Positions 1 through 13,390 of a stretch of 64,000 bases of DNA are shown here, in pieces. Each line of letters opens with the position of its first letter. Position 1 is the stretch's first letter. A program made the position numbers and the translations under genes. The DNA lies in NCBI GenBank assembly GCA_000469685.2, contig LS997564.1, positions 12,750,091 through 12,814,090 on the forward strand, given 5' to 3'. This DNA comes from Haemonchus contortus (Eukaryota; Nematoda; Chromadorea; Rhabditida; Trichostrongylidae). The notes beneath the pieces are model-generated. The model did not search any database and was not told where the DNA came from. It worked only from the letters and a program-made list of their open reading frames with translations.

Positions 1-654
1 TTAGTAGCGCGTATTCCGTTTTCTGATGCTAACAATGAGTGGAGAGACTTGGGAGATTTCATCGTTAGCAACTAATTAGACCGACAGACGTCATGAGACC
101 AAAATACCCTTCTGAAGTTGCACGGTGATTCAGCTGGGGTTCCGGAACACCTCGATTTTCTCTTTAACTTTTATTTCTTGGCCATATCACCTAACCTACT
201 GCCACCACCATTTTGGAGAAATATGTCGGAGTTCTCACGAGGTTGGCTAGTTGTGGGCAAATCTTCGACCTCGTGAAGACTCGAACCAATGCTTGTGCTT
301 TCCAGGCGCTGTGCTCTTTATCTCTCTTACTACAGAGATCCCGCTTGCCACGGTCCTGGCTTCGAAAGATGGGTTGAAGAGCGCGGTGCCTCGAGAGCAC
401 AAAGTATGGATCCTTTGTAAAGCCGTAGTTTTACCCTAACTTGCCATTCTAACGAGAATTTTACATCCTGGCAAAAAATAAATATAAATACTAAAAATAA
501 ATACTGTGGCAAAAATAATAAGATACCAAGAGCAAGTCAAAGTATCTCAAACTGCTAGATTCAGACAATTTTTGATAAACAATTTAAAGTTATCAAAGTA
601 GCAAATATGGAAACATACAAGTATGTGCCCAAAAAATAAGTACATTTTGCAATC

Positions 655-900
655 ATCAATCCCGTCTGAGAGATGCGCCCCGCATTCGACTTCCAATCGG
701 AATCGTAGCGGTTTACTGGATTCGAATGAGGCCATTCCATGGCTTGCGGTGGGTAGTCAGTGCTCTCCCAGACGAGTCTGCTACCATTGGCCCAACCGAG
801 GGATCGAAGGCTCGGTTGCCCTGAGCCAATATCATTTCTAGATACGATCCCTGAACCTTGTGTACGATAGCCCTCATTTTGCACCACACCGACACCCAAA
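655..900 (-). repeat. SINE-like dispersed repeat, copy 1
   Basis: On the plus strand this reads ATCCCGTCTGAGAGATGCGC, then CCCGCATTCGAC, then CTCGGTTGCCCTG. The same word order recurs at 58085-58285 and, more weakly, at 59720-59960, all in one orientation. The best copy (58 kb), read on the minus strand, has a tRNA-like A box (TGGTGTAGTGG) and a degenerate B box (GTTCCGAATCCC). A tRNA-derived SINE is therefore the most likely source. No intact tRNA is claimed. Confidence 0.45.
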
Positions 901-2742
901 ACGTTGGACTTTTCTCAAGAATTACATTTGTAAAAAATCAATCGCATACTTCAGTAGCTCATCGACTGATGTGGGCGTAGTGTATGCAACCACCCCGTAA
1001 TCGGCTAAGCTTCTTCTTAGGAACTCGTAAACAGTGACATTACACGTCCTTTTTTCAAACTTATTATCATAAAGCTTTTGAGCAGCTTTTAAGCAAATTT
1101 AGAATAACATCTAGATTATTTTGCAGATACGATGCGGTACGTATGATTTACATGAACGGTGACAACCAGGTTACGATGGCTCGTGTTCCTGGTATGATAG
1201 CCCGTAAATGTACGTGCTCCTGAGACTCGTTCCTGTTCGGGCAATCTCTTCACTTTGCTGTGGCGAACATTGCGCCATACATCCAGAACCCTGTGTTGCA
1301 TCATCTACTTCTATCCAATGGCGACATTGGCGGAAGACAGTGATGATGATTTTCTGATCTGGATAGGGCAGTTCATGTTGCACGAGTTTCTAGAGTTCTT
1401 GCCATTTGTTGTGACAAGTTGCGATCATCGAAATAGTGACCAAATCGATATGTTGACGATCAATACATTGAGCGATCGATCGATTGTGATTCTCATCAAA
1501 TTCACGGACAACACTTTTTGAATAAATACTGGATTCAACACATTCCATTCTGCCTTTTGATCTGATCAATTCGAATGCCATTCCCTAAACTGTTGTGTTG
1601 TGTTTCTCCCTTTGCGTGTATTATTACTGTGGGTTCGGAATATTATACTTTCCCATGATAAGGACTCGTTTTGGCAGCTTGCCGATTTCTTTCCTCCGGA
1701 GGTAGTTGTGAGCAGAAAGTAGGATTTAGTTTTTTCTTTTGCTAGTGTATATGTGAACATATGAGAAATTCATTCGCCGTATGATTCGTTCCGCCATGTA
1801 ATTTGTCTTCAACGATTCGGTTCTGTTCTACATCTCCTAACTTGTTTGTCTTCTTGCAAATAAATATTTTTGATAATTACCTTGAAAGCCGAGTAGCGCA
1901 TACCGTACGGTCATTCCGTCAAGTACTTTTTCTTAATCGGAGTTTACCATACTTCAAGGATCATGAAATTGCTATCATACTCGCATGAACGGTAAAAGCT
2001 GATTATAGGAATGGAAATGTGGTTTGTAGTGGTTAGAGGGAGCACCGGCTCTTCCCCTGCTTGAGCACCAGAGCACAGAGGAAGAGGAGGTGTTGTTGAG
2101 TTCATTGCATGATCAATTCTCACCCCATCCCAGCTTTTTGCACGGACTAATCATCTCACCCACCCCAGTGCTCTTCCTCTCTTGAGGCTTAGCTGAAACC
2201 GACATATATTGTTTAGGCAGAGAACCGTCTCCAAGCACAAGTAAGGTCGGCTATTCCGGCATCTCGGCGCTCTAGTGCTCAGTGTTGAAGATGAGCGGTG
2301 TTCCCCCCCCCCCTCTCCTTCCCCTCTTCACCCCTTCTTTAATCCCCAACTACATTTCCATCCGCGCATTTAACACCGATACTGTTGTGAATAGGGTGAA
2401 AATGTAGTTAGAGGAGGCCACTCATATCGCGACCCAGAGTGCCCCTTTCAGTGAGACAGAATCCTACTGACCAATTCCCCTTCCATTCCAACTTTTCGCA
2501 TAGAGTCACTACTCACTTGCTCCGGTCCTCCTCCTCTCCATAAGTTCAGGCTAGAAACCACATCACCTGGCTCATATTCGTTTCTTAACACCATTAAAGG
2601 CCTGCGAAGTCGGTGCTTTAACCTATTTTGGACCTAGCAGTCGACGCTGGAGAGGTAGAGCATTGTGCCGTGGTCTCCTCCAGCTACATTTTAACCCAGG
2701 AGTGGATTCAATTCCCTTTTCCCTGAGTGGTGTTGATTACAG

Positions 2743-2806
2743 CCAAGAAAGGTTAGAAGGACAGTAACCCTGACGTCATAGTCACTGTCCTTTCAACCTT
2801 TCCTGG
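2743..2806. other. 23-bp inverted repeat (hairpin)
   Basis: The left arm begins CCAAGAAAGG and ends GGACAGT. The right arm begins ACTGTCC and ends CCTTTCCTGG. The arms pair with about three mismatches across an 18-nt loop. It could be a MITE remnant or a small-RNA precursor; nothing distinguishes these. Confidence 0.5.
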
Positions 2807-3146
2807 CCATAGACAGTTTCATTTGTTTGTCCTGAATCTGTTATCGAAAATTCTCACCCCACTCAGCAGCTTTGACATCAGCATATATTATTGGTCTTTG
2901 AAAATACTTAACCGTAAACAATCTCGGGTGTTTTTTGCTCCCCCGTTCGGAAAATCCCTTCTGCTGCAATCCAGCGACCTCAAGAACCCAGTGCTCCAAC
3001 TGGCCCTTAGCGAGATTCGTTACACTTTGACTGTCTAGGTATCAATGTTCAGTTGACCTAATATGATCAAACATAACAACACATGACTCGTTTTCCATGC
3101 TTCCGTTCTCCATAATAGTAACTTTAAAACGCTGAAGTGTCATATG

Positions 3147-3587
3147 CAGTAGCGCTCAAAAGTATTCGGGTCATGAAGCACATTTCATCTCATCCAACAC
3201 TATTTGAAAGCAGTAATGTCCCCATAACTAAGGGAAAGGTGTTTGCAGACAATGCTGAAAGCAACTCTATGACGTCTGCAGTTATTTCCACCTTATGAGC
3301 GTTTCTCTCCTCTACTGTGTTTGCTATTAGCGCTCGTACACTTTGGACATGGCAAAGAGGAAAAAATCCCAAAAGCACCTATGTCTGCGTTTCTACTTGA
3401 TTTTTATTTCAAGCTTTTTTTGGCATATCCGGAACATGATCAGATTGCAGATTAATAGCGGTAAGTATTGACATTACACTCATGCTACACATATTGAAAT
3501 TTTGCATGATTAGATCTAGTAAGAAAGGAGTTGCCACTGAAAGCACGACTGAAGAAGCGTTTGGCCGAATACTATTGAGTGCTACTG
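3147..3587. mobile_element. Non-autonomous Tc1-type MITE
   Basis: Terminal inverted repeats of about 25 bp bound the element. The left end reads CAGTAGCGCTCAAAAGTATT and the right end, inverted, reads CAGTAGCACTCAATAGTATT. CAGT...AAAAGTATT-type ends are typical of Tc1/mariner-superfamily elements. The ~440-bp interior has no transposase-like frame, so this is a MITE. Confidence 0.7.
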
Positions 3588-3859
3588 TGCAAATTGGGTT
3601 GCTGCATAATTTTTTTTCGCGCCTATTTTCTCTTGAAATAACTTGAATTTTAAATTCGGGATTTTCGTAGAAATGATCTTTTCGCTTTTCCCTACAGAAA
3701 TGCGTCTAAAAAATCATCTTCATACTGGCCACATTAGTCTACTACTTCGAGAAAGGTTGTAAGGTGACAGAGTCGTTTCGCGATCTCATCGAACTTTTCG
3801 GCGATGGAACAGTCTTCTTTGTTCTTTTCTTTCTTTTATTTCTTCTTGTGTGACAGTCT

Positions 3860-3962
3860 CGTTCTTCTTTGTTTTCATCCCTTGGACCGACCGTCTGAAG
3901 CCCTCCTCCCCCTAGCACTGCCTCGTGGCACGTCGGCCGGCCGGCGGACTACGAAAGCGGCC
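3860..3962. mobile_element. Half of a TGGCTGC-type foldback element
   Basis: This carries only the right half of the palindromic family seen complete at 38604-38869 and 43309-43620: CTTTGTTTTCA, GACCGACCGTCTG, CCTCCCCCTAGCAC, then GGCCGGCCGGCGGACTACG and AAAGCGGCCA. The left half is missing, so it is a truncated copy. Confidence 0.6.
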
Positions 3963-4043
3963 AATTCGTTGAAAACTAGCTAGCGAACAGTACTTACGAC
4001 GACCGCCGATGTTGAAGCGTGGATCGCCTCCAATAATGTAATA

Positions 4044-5263
4044 TTAGGGTGACCGGAAGGTTTTGAGAACATTTAGTTGTTTTTTTTTTCATTACAAAAT
4101 ATCTATATCACAAAAGTTAGATCAGTGATCAAGATAGTGGCCCTTCTTAGCCACAATGTCTCTCCATCAACCAAACTGGGCATTGATGCCATTCCTCCAA
4201 TATGAAAAGAGGTGTGAAGCAGCTCATCCACCTACCACCTACTTGACTTCTCGACGGTTGGTGAATTTTTTCCCCGTAAAGCAGGCCTGTGGGCTTCTGA
4301 AAGTATGACCTTCAATTGGATTGAGGTCAGGTGAATGTTTGGGGAGCGGAGTAGCCAGATTCTACCTAGTCTTTCCAGCTCATCCGCCGACATCCTCTCG
4401 TGGGGTGGTCGGGCATTATTCATCACAATCAAAAACTTCCTTGTAATCGGTGTGAAATGGGGCTCAAAACATCATTCCTCTCACTCGTAACAGAATACTC
4501 CTGCCTCTACCACAGTGCACTCGGGTAGTATCTCATAGTAAAACACCCAGTTAAGTAGAGGAGGAATGAAAGTGGGCTGTGGCCTCACATTCGCTGATAG
4601 GCTTGCGATTTCCTGTGTGTGTTTTCACATGACATCTACTTTTTATCCTGAGTGATGATGAAGTCGGTTTGTGTCGTCGCTGATGGTGGAGCTTCTGAGA
4701 AACACTTACTCGCACTCGACACACTCTTGCTCAGTCAAGAATGTGCGATATTTGCAAAAAGTCCTGCTTTGAAAATGAATTTTGCGAAGAAAGTCGTGGG
4801 TGGTGGATTGGGGAGTCGAAATCGTCTTTTCCACATCCTTCGACTTTGAGCAGGATTGCTCTGACGGAATTTCAGGACAGAGTTCGTATTTGAGGGCAGT
4901 AGGCGTTCGCTTCGACAAACTTCGTCGAAGCAAATCTCTTCTCAGAGGAAGCGATCGCACTATTTATGGTAGGTGACAAAACGAAGTCACTGCTGCCAAT
5001 CATTCACCATATCTCATTCCAAGCCTGAGTGTTAAAGCGATCAGTTTCGTAATGGTGAAGCAGGAGGCTTTGGTAGACGTATCGATGGCACATCTTTCGG
5101 TCTACGATTACTTACTTCGAACGACCACGTTATAGTACTATTGACCTATCAACATTGTTCTTTTCCCTGGTATCGGAACTATATCCCTCATCAGCGCGTT
5201 CGCGAGCAACATGCCTGCAAATTCCAGAGACAAAATTTTCCCAAAAGTTTCCGGACACCCTAA
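4044..5263 (-). mobile_element. Degenerate mariner-type transposon
   Basis: The ends are inverted repeats (left TTAGGGTGACCGGAAGG; right, inverted, TTAGGGTGTCCGGAAAC), about 1.22 kb apart, a normal mariner length. On the minus strand near 4232-4432 the frame reads LIVMNNARP...ELERLG. This is the catalytic-core neighbourhood of mariner transposases (normally DNARPH...LERLGW), with the first Asp changed to Asn. A second broken frame at 4706-4960 is probably its N-terminal part. Several frameshifts make it inactive. Confidence 0.7.
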
Positions 5264-7090
5264 TAAAAAGTTATTCGCCTGGAATTTACAGGCTGCTTAG
5301 CAAATGGGAAGTAATGCTTGACGAGATGGTGGCTACGCTCCGGAGCAACTGATTGCACCTGTTTTCGTTAAATACCTTTATCGTTTCCTTAAATAAAAGT
5401 TGTTGAAAAAATCCGCATTAATTATGCATTAAACCAGTACTTTCATTGCTCCATTGAGAATTTCGCAGCCCGCTCTCAAACAATGCGATCGTCAACTTGT
5501 TTGGTTATATTGAACCTTCCTAGTATTGATTTGGTGTACGAACTTCCGCAAAGCCAGAAGTACAATGGCTTGTTCATTACAGTTTCGACTCCCTCGTTCT
5601 CCTCCCTCTAGGAATTAATGAACCCATCGCCATTTCGTCCTATCTCGGGTTTTTTCGTTTGTTTGTTTGTTTGCTTGTTTGTTTGTCACGAAACTCAATG
5701 TAAGAATCACTTGAAAAGGTCGGGACACGTTTGCGACGAGTTGGCAATAGGGCAAGATCAAAATAGCTCATATAAGCTCCATCCACAGGGGGCGGGACAT
5801 GCAATGGAGTGCTACAACAATAATTTTCCCATGTTTCATAATGGCCCAACACGTTGGAAAAAGGGCAGTGGTTCGTCGTAGGTCAATAAATGAATTGAAC
5901 TACACCCACGCAAGGTGGATGGTGCGTTTTCACAGTACCTTCTGCATAAGTTCATACTGAGATGGGAGGAAATTCATAATTTTATTACAGAAAGTCCGAC
6001 ATCGGAAAGAATTAAGCAGAGGTTAGGAATTGGTCAACAAAATAGACGAAGGAAAGTCATCCGCGGCAATCGAAGTGAAAGGTACTTTATACTTCTCTTA
6101 ACCCATCACAGTCCTTAATCGAATTTTTAGCGATGGAGTCTAGATCAAGAAATTCATATATCTGTTAGATACGTTTTTCGTTCCGCCGCATTAGTATGCG
6201 GAGCCCAATCAGTTTTTATTTTATTTCACTTATTACGCTTAGAGAATGCGCTACAGTTACGAGTTTACGAGAATGAGACCAGAATAATGAAAATACGTTA
6301 TAGTGAAGACAAAATCAAGAACACAGCTGACAACGATGAAAGAAAGAAAACGAGGAAAAGGAAAAGAGACGAAAAATCTACATGATAACTCAACTTTCGC
6401 TTCAGAGAGAAATATGGACACTAGAATGGTGTTCTGTCGATCAGTCCGCAAAAATCACGTAGGCTTGAAGAACGTGTTAAGAAATATGAAGCCTGTTGAT
6501 ACCGTTCATACATATCGATTATCCAACCAATGCCGATGGCTTTATGACGCCATTGTCTGGGAATCAAAACTGCCAACAACGAAGTAATTTGGCTCTAGTA
6601 ATTTTTTAGCGTCTAAGTTGGGGGAGCCAACTTATGCTGAGTCATCATCATCGACGTCATCATACCTTTCGCCGGTCATTTTCATCGTAGATAAGCGGTC
6701 GTGGTTATGTGATGCGTTAGAGCAACATGACAAGCGTCATCATGATGCACGACGCTAGCGTGCATAGCCCAAGTTGTAAGATTTATAGCATGAATCAGCC
6801 CTTTTCTACGCATAGCTGTGTGGAGGAACCGGTGCACCTTCACCGTATCTGCTGCAAATTGCAATCAGCCTGTTCCAATTTGCAGGTTGTTTTCGCGATG
6901 AAGCTTCATTCTGGGTAACTTGAAATACTGATCACAATCCTTCTGAAATTTCCGGCTTGTTCGATGCCAATGTGATTCGATTAGGGCAGCAGGGGATTTA
7001 TAACTATTTCCATCTTCGCCTCGCCCGCTCTCTCTCATCTATTTGTATAGCGTTCGATAATGTGAGTTGAGGATGGCGAGCCAAACCCAG
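5264..7090. other. No supported gene
   Basis: This stretch contains a short (TTTG)n simple repeat at about 5656-5687. Scattered open frames, including a Lys/Arg-rich plus-strand one at 6303-6587, have no recognisable domain and no clear exon partners. Confidence 0.45.
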
Positions 7091-7094
7091 ACCT

Positions 7095-7290
7095 CAGATA
7101 TCTTTTTGTTCCCCATAGAATATAGCAAAACAAATTCCTGTGATGTTCTGAATCAACAGTATCACCTGTCATCCCGTTGATTTGTTTGGGCGATAGCGCC
7201 TCCACAGTCACTGTCGGGAGCCAGTGTAGTTGAGTAGACCCTTCCTGTTCAAGGGGCCCTATGCTTTCGTCTAGCGCTTCCATGAAGAGG
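7095..7290 (-). mobile_element. RTE-like non-LTR element, 3' end relic
   Basis: Read on the minus strand, GTCTACTC...GACAGTGACTGTGGAGG...CAACGGGATGACAGGTGAT matches the pattern of the better preserved RTE 3' ends at 22280-22530 and 59310-59545. The coding frame is destroyed. The call rests on this internal resemblance. Confidence 0.4.
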
Positions 7291-7636
7291 TCTTTAGTCT
7301 AACCTATCCTCGATTCCGCCTTTAATCTTTGTACACTGACGGAACCCAAATTCTCGGATCCTCTCTGTTCTTGTGTATTGGGGAACTCGCTGGATAACGC
7401 CGACTGCATGCTCATCCTGCTTGCATAGAGTGCACGTTTCCAAACGAAATTTCAAGTTAGGAAAGACCGGAATGTTGGTAATATTGGCGCAGATGATCTC
7501 CACCTTCTTGAGTACACCTTCCATGTTCATGAGTCTTCAAGCCAAGTTCCTTCATTAAATTAAATCCAGATCCATGTTGTCAGCAACTCTCAATTAATCT
7601 TCGGTGCTCTACAATACAACACTTACAACAGCAGCT

Positions 7637-7969
7637 TTATCTCTGCTTTAATTCGCAGCCGATCTTGCAGTCCTTTTTTTTATCATGAAGATGACTGCAG
7701 ACGTCGTTTCCTTGTCTAAACCCCTCGACGCTGACGGGAGCACCATATTTTTCCAGAGTTGAGTTGCTGAGCCATTGCTGAAACGACAGCGCCTGATGCA
7801 GAGGGGCCAATATTTTTAATTTTGAGTAATCCTTCCGACCACTGGCTAAACCATCGTTACCCGTGTAAAGCGTAATCTGCGAAGGAAAGGGATCGTTTCC
7901 ACGAATTCGAAGAGTAAAAGTAAGTTTTAGAACAGTTCTGACAGAGAAAGGAATGTTCGCAACGAACAC
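7637..7969 (-). CDS. Unrecognised open frame, possible exon
   Basis: This 110-codon minus-strand frame ends with a Cys-bearing stretch (DVCSHLHDKKKDCKIGCELK). The composition looks coding rather than random, and an acceptor-like CTTCGCAG occurs within it. I recognise no domain with confidence; a small secreted lipid-binding fold is possible, but nothing proves it. No start, partner exon or neighbour supports a full gene, so it could equally be an old gene fragment. Confidence 0.2.
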   Translation of the reverse strand: MFVANIPFSVRTVLKLTFTLRIRGNDPFPSQITLYTGNDGLASGRKDYSKLKILAPLHQALSFQQWLSNSTLEKYGAPVSVEGFRQGNDVCSHLHDKKKDCKIGCELKQR

Positions 7970-9604
7970 CTCGACCTCGACATTGAACTATATGAAATGG
8001 ATCGAGCAAGCTGCAGTAAAGTATTCTTTCGAACCTATCGCGAGCTTGTATAGTTCGTTCGACTTTCAGGAACAAGTAACAAATCGTTCCTTTCGTTCAA
8101 ACTTTTCGTGAAAAATTTCGACCATCAGACTGTTCTGATGCTCGCTTGTTTTCATTTTCACGATGGAATCACTCGTTAAACCCCAGCCCAACAGTCATAA
8201 CAAAATCGCGTCACGTGTACGGTTTTCCTGGTCTTCGATTCCTTTGCATTGTGGCGGTGAACGCCATCTTCGAGTCTCCGAGCATAAAAGGAGCATCAAA
8301 GACCAGCCATTTTTCATGAACGTCGTTTTGTTAGGTTCACATGAAACCTGCTCTCCGGAAACCCCAATCCTCGACTTTTCATACAAAATATGCTCGACAT
8401 TTTCAAAACCTATTCGAATCCGAAAACTACGAATGAGTATCCCTACCTACTGGGTAGGACACACCGGTTCTGCATGTCTTCAATCTTAGCTTCGCTTCTA
8501 TTTCAAGAGGATCAAGAGGATCTCCTCGTCAGAGGCTCCTTTCAAATCAGCGAGCGTAGGACATGAAAGCATCTCATACTTCGCGATACTTCATTCACCA
8601 GTCGCGTCCAATCTCGTAACAGAATGGATTGATAAGCTTTCGGAACAAGCGATGTTCCGAAGGGGTTCAGGTTCAGTTTACCAATCCTGATGTAAATTAC
8701 CCTTGCGAAGTGTTTATAGATAATGAAAACCTGGCACAAGTGTTTGCTGACCTAGTAATTCTCTGACGATGCCTTACTTGGAAAAACCCCACCTCACGCC
8801 AATGTTGAATGAAGTAACAAGATTACTCTTATAAATGAAGGCAGACTGTGCATTGCTTTCTTCATTCATGGATCCGCGCACTATCGCCCATCATACTGTT
8901 CTGCTGCAACCAGCAAATTCTTGTATCGGCTGAGTATGGCAGTGCCTGTAAGAGATCGCGAGAAACTAACAAGCAGTGAGCTCTAATACAGTACCCACCC
9001 TTGTTGTTCACGAAATCACGAAAAGAATGCGTCCATCAAAGTTAGTGGAGATATGGCATTATGGCATAAGCAATGACACTCGCTATGCTTATAACCACAA
9101 CCACAACCACGTATTTGCTTTCATTGAAAGCACTTACTGAGTTGTGGAGTAACAAACGTATTTCAAAATTAAACGAAGTAGACTGTCGCATTCATCAGGT
9201 TGCACTGATTATTTCACATTACCGATTTTTTCAAAATGAATGGGTCAGGCCATGCATCATTCCGAAATGATCGTGGCTTTATAATTTTAGAAATGACTAA
9301 TATAAGTTAATTTCTGTCTTCGATGAACGATATGCCCATACTCTAGAAACAGCAATTTTTTATATTTGCAAATTGTACGCCTGATTTTAGAAGAAAAAGC
9401 TATTATTCATTCAAACCCCGCTAGGTGGCATGTTATTATAAAAACTACGTTGCTGACTTTTTCACGTAAGATATCCGATATTCAGGAAGAAGTCACGTAG
9501 TTACGTGTGTTCGCTAGGTAGTTGGGATTTTAGAGTGAATGCTCCTGAAGAAATGAGAAACTTCTTCTTGAACATGGGAAGCTAAGAAAACGTGCGGCCT
9601 ATTG
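7970..9604. other. No supported gene
   Basis: Only short, unconnected frames occur here. I see no family signature, no RNA gene and no element ends. Confidence 0.45.
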
Positions 9605-10870
9605 TACAGGGTGTCCCAAATTATTTGCGCCGATTTATAGCAATATATTTGAAACTTCTCAACTGCGAAAGACGATGGAATTCCATGCACGCTAGCTAAC
9701 ACTGTGTGCTACAACATGCTGAAGTCGGATTTGAGAATACCCCCCGTGAGCGCGAATAGAAGTCAAGTTTGCTTTCGACTCGATCACATGTGCACGCAGG
9801 TATCCTTTCTTCATTCTTCCCAGCCGTCCTCCAGCTTTTGCATTCTAGGACTCCAAACTGGGACTGCAAACTCGACAGGTCCTCTTCTAATCAGGGACCA
9901 TTCGTGGGGGTTCAAGTGAGTCAAGTTCTGGAAAATAGGATGACCATTCCTCTTCACCAATGAAGTCGGGCAGCTGTCGTCGGCACCACTCGCGGGCAAG
10001 CTTGCTCTGTGGCTAGAGTAGCGTCCTGCTGGAAGGACTACGAGATGTTTCAGAAAACGTGGCTTGATCAGTGCTTCAGTACTTCACTCAGTACGCTGTT
10101 CGAGTTACTGTCTTGGTCAATTTTCACGCCTGCACCGAAGAAACATGAGCGGCTTACCCCTTGCCAGTGATTTCCTCGAGAAACATCATTTTACCGTTCT
10201 GATAACAACCTTTTTGTAAGATATTACACTATGGATGTTTCTTTCCGGACGCGAACGTTTTGGTTGTTGAGGGATGGTTTTTATCGTAAAAAATTTTTTG
10301 AACAGGAAAACGACGAAGGGTTGCGTGTCATCACTCAAGTGGGTTTGCGACTTTTTGCATTTTTTGACCCTGCAGAGTCTGTTGAGATCGGGGTCGGAGC
10401 ATACGATAGGAATGGTAGTGAGGCTTCTGCATGACATTCTTCCATCGCGATAACTCCTGTAAGCCGTGCCCGTTGACTTCCTTTTGATGGCTCACCCAGG
10501 ATCCCGAACCGATGGCATACGGACCATTTAATAGTCTATCTTTAGAAACATTCTACTTTAATATCTTTCCTGGTTTCTCTCTGATTCAATCTTCTTTTCT
10601 ATATCGTTTACTAGCTCCTATACGGTTATTAGAAAAATCCCAAAGGAATTTCATAACGCCCTTCCACTTCTCGCGCGTCAATGATTGCAAGTGGCATTGA
10701 ATGAGCCTCCTCCATCTGAAGATAATGGGAGTTCCACATCAGTAACCACTGCATATTGCAAGGAAACCTTCTTATGCAACTAATTAATAGCAGTTAATGT
10801 GAATTTGATAGATTATTTCTACCCTAAAGACTACTGAATTTTGGCGCTAATAATTTTGGGACACCCTGTA
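9605..10870 (-). mobile_element. Degenerate mariner-type transposon (DDE)
   Basis: The ends are TACAGGGTGTCCCAAATTAT and its near-perfect inverse at 10843-10870, about 1.27 kb apart. On the minus strand, broken frames carry words of a transposase of the DDE_3 type: GVKIDQDS, then FQQDAT (usually FQQDGAPAH), then a remnant of the NLNPxD region. Stops and frameshifts interrupt all of them. The ends begin with TA, as expected for TA-target elements. Confidence 0.7.
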
Positions 10871-13224
10871 AAACGTGGCGAGTGAAGGGTTTCAAACGAC
10901 TGAATAGATTTTCTCCTAAACGTAGGCGCACAATTTGCAAAATAAAAAAAGTGGTATTTCTGAAGTATGAGCTTAGCCCTCACTGAGAATAGGAAATGAC
11001 TCGTACGTATAATTTTTCAATCTAATAAGCCGCTTTCGTTCGAATTTGGCGCATGGCAAAATTCATCTGTTTTCCATTTAGAAAAAATTGGTCGCGAAAA
11101 GATCAGTAGAAGATTGATTCAGGCAACTTTCTACCTTTCGTTTATTTTTGAATTATGTCAGCTACTCCAGAACTCGCTGAGTACTTTCACCGATAGCGAA
11201 TGCTTTTTGGTTATCATTATATCGAGCGTCGTTGCTAATGGCTAACCCTCAGGAACTTTGATGGACGGTAGACTTCAAAATTGAACTTTGTAAAGTTTTG
11301 AATTCACAACTTTGTGGGACTCGAGAAGATGAGTCGAACGATGTAGGACATCAAATGAAAAAAGTGATGCACAACGAGTTATAGAGAACACAAGCAAACA
11401 AAAATGGGAATCGCATTTTTTAGGGTTGTAATACCAAAATTAGCTCGCCCCTTCAGCGTCGTGGCCACCTACTGAGTGTTCCTCACGAACTGGAGTGTGT
11501 GATGAGCCAATAACTCTGTTGATTCCACTTTGTCCACATACTTTCTGTTGGTATAATTTTTGTATAAGTGGTGTTTATCCTCATCAGCGATTTCGCCATG
11601 AGCCGATTTTCACTTTGAACAGTCTTTTCAGGCTTATAGATTTTCGACGTCGAACAGGGCAGCACATCATCCTTCCAAAGCTTATAAACATTAGAATAAC
11701 TAATCCAAACTATTAAAACGAGATGGCTTGCTTGCTGAGCTGATCGTCTTACATAGAAGATGCTACCCATCAGGATGTGTATATAATTCAAAATCTTCCA
11801 AGGGATGTTCGAAGCATAGTACCTGACAATGAGTTGTCTCTTATATGGGACATTCCGATTAGCAATCGTCCTTGAGCTAACCAGTTGGCTGATCAGTAGC
11901 TTGGACTATCAACATAACAGTTATCTGTGCTTCCTATCTATCACAGTCAGACCCAAACACTTCAATCGGAAGAGAAAATCGACTTGTAACGCATTTTCGC
12001 GACAGGAACGAATGGAGACGTTATTAGAACGATGACCAACGGAATGGTAGGTGATGAAGATGCTGTACATTTATTCAATACACTTGGATGCTATGAAGTG
12101 CCGAATATGAATGCATCTCACAACTGTGATTATCATACCATAAGATGAAACTTTTAGTGTTTGTATGTGCATGCTTGGGACTTCCCAAGATTTCAAACTG
12201 CATCGAGTTTTGTGCTATGGTGGTGACAAATTCACAATTTCAATAATCATCTTGGCACTAGAAACGGAGACTACTGCCCGGAAAGCACTTGAGGCGCGTT
12301 GAATTGCAGCTAGGGACCCACAAATTAACAGGAAGGGAGTGTGTGTAGCCGTAACCCGTAACCTCACGCTCTTTCTCGACCTCTGCAAATCTGATACTAC
12401 GGTGAGGTCAGAAAGGAAGTAGGCTTGCTCATGGTACGCAGACATTAATTGTCGGGTGGTCGATTTAACGCTCCGGCGAGTAAAACTATGGTAAGCACTT
12501 TGTATACGGGGTCCGGAGGGTCTCCTAGTCTAGGGGACTGTCGTGGGTTTATCTTACCTCTTATCTTACCTCTTAACTCATGAGGGGATCAATCTCAGAT
12601 GGTTTTTCGACTTTTAGGCTCTGATGAAGGCGAACGTGCAAAAGCGTTAGCCTTATAAAGTTTGAATTCTCGGGAAGACATAGAGCATAGCATAGATACT
12701 AGTCAAGATTACTACAGCATACATACTAGTCATGCCAAGTTAATAGTAGGCAATCGTTTTATATTCTACAAGATATTCCGGTATTGGATTCATTAAAACG
12801 AATAAATCAAAGCAGTTCTCATATAAAATTCAACATCGGAGTGGGTCATGCTATCCGCAGCCGTCTTTTTGTGCCCTCTCTTGATCACTATGCTGACGTC
12901 GTATATCATTGTCTTGATCAGCAGGAACCTCTAAGAAGCTTCGCTTCTTAATGGATCAAGAAAGCACTCCAGCATAATTGAATTCCTGCTGTTCTGCAAC
13001 TACTTTTATCGTTAAAAAACAGAGCACTATCTTATCAAATCCACGCGATTGTCGTCAATGAGCAGCAGATTATTACGGATTTCCATAATCCATTGTATTC
13101 CCCGATGCTGCATCATCGGGACATTGAACTTTCTGATCTAAGTGACGAGATCATCATCTTCCTATTGCAAGCATAGTGTTAACGAGTATCTGTAACGTCC
13201 CGTTGAGTAAGGATAGATAGAGCT
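10871..13224. other. No supported gene
   Basis: The longest frame (minus, 11483-11791) has no recognisable domain. I see no element ends that pair convincingly here. Confidence 0.4.
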
Positions 13225-13360
13225 GCATAGATGTGAGTGCGTATGTGTATGTATACGACTGTGTGCCTGTGTCTGTGTGAGTATGAGTGTGTGTTCAAAA
13301 ATGTATGTACGTGCATATGCATACTGTGTGTCCGGCTCTTGCATGTGTATCTGGCGTGTG
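13225..13360. repeat. Imperfect TG-rich microsatellite
   Basis: This stretch is dominated by TGTGTG, TGTATG and GTGAG words on the plus strand. The 60-codon frames over it are by-products of the repeat. Confidence 0.6.
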
Positions 13361-13390
13361 GGGGTAACAATAACTGGTTAAGGCAATCAG

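Larger units (their letters stand above)
1..3146. other. No supported gene; repeat debris
   Basis: Only short unlinked open frames occur here. A minus-strand frame near 1171-1383 has several Cys residues but matches nothing I recognise. The region contains a SINE-like copy (655-900), a 10-nt C run near 2304 and a hairpin (2743-2806), listed separately where useful. Confidence 0.5.

Noticed and set aside
12600..12660. GATGAAGGCGAACGTGCAAA word resembling a repeat tail
   Set aside because: Only one copy is in the window and no element end could be paired with it.
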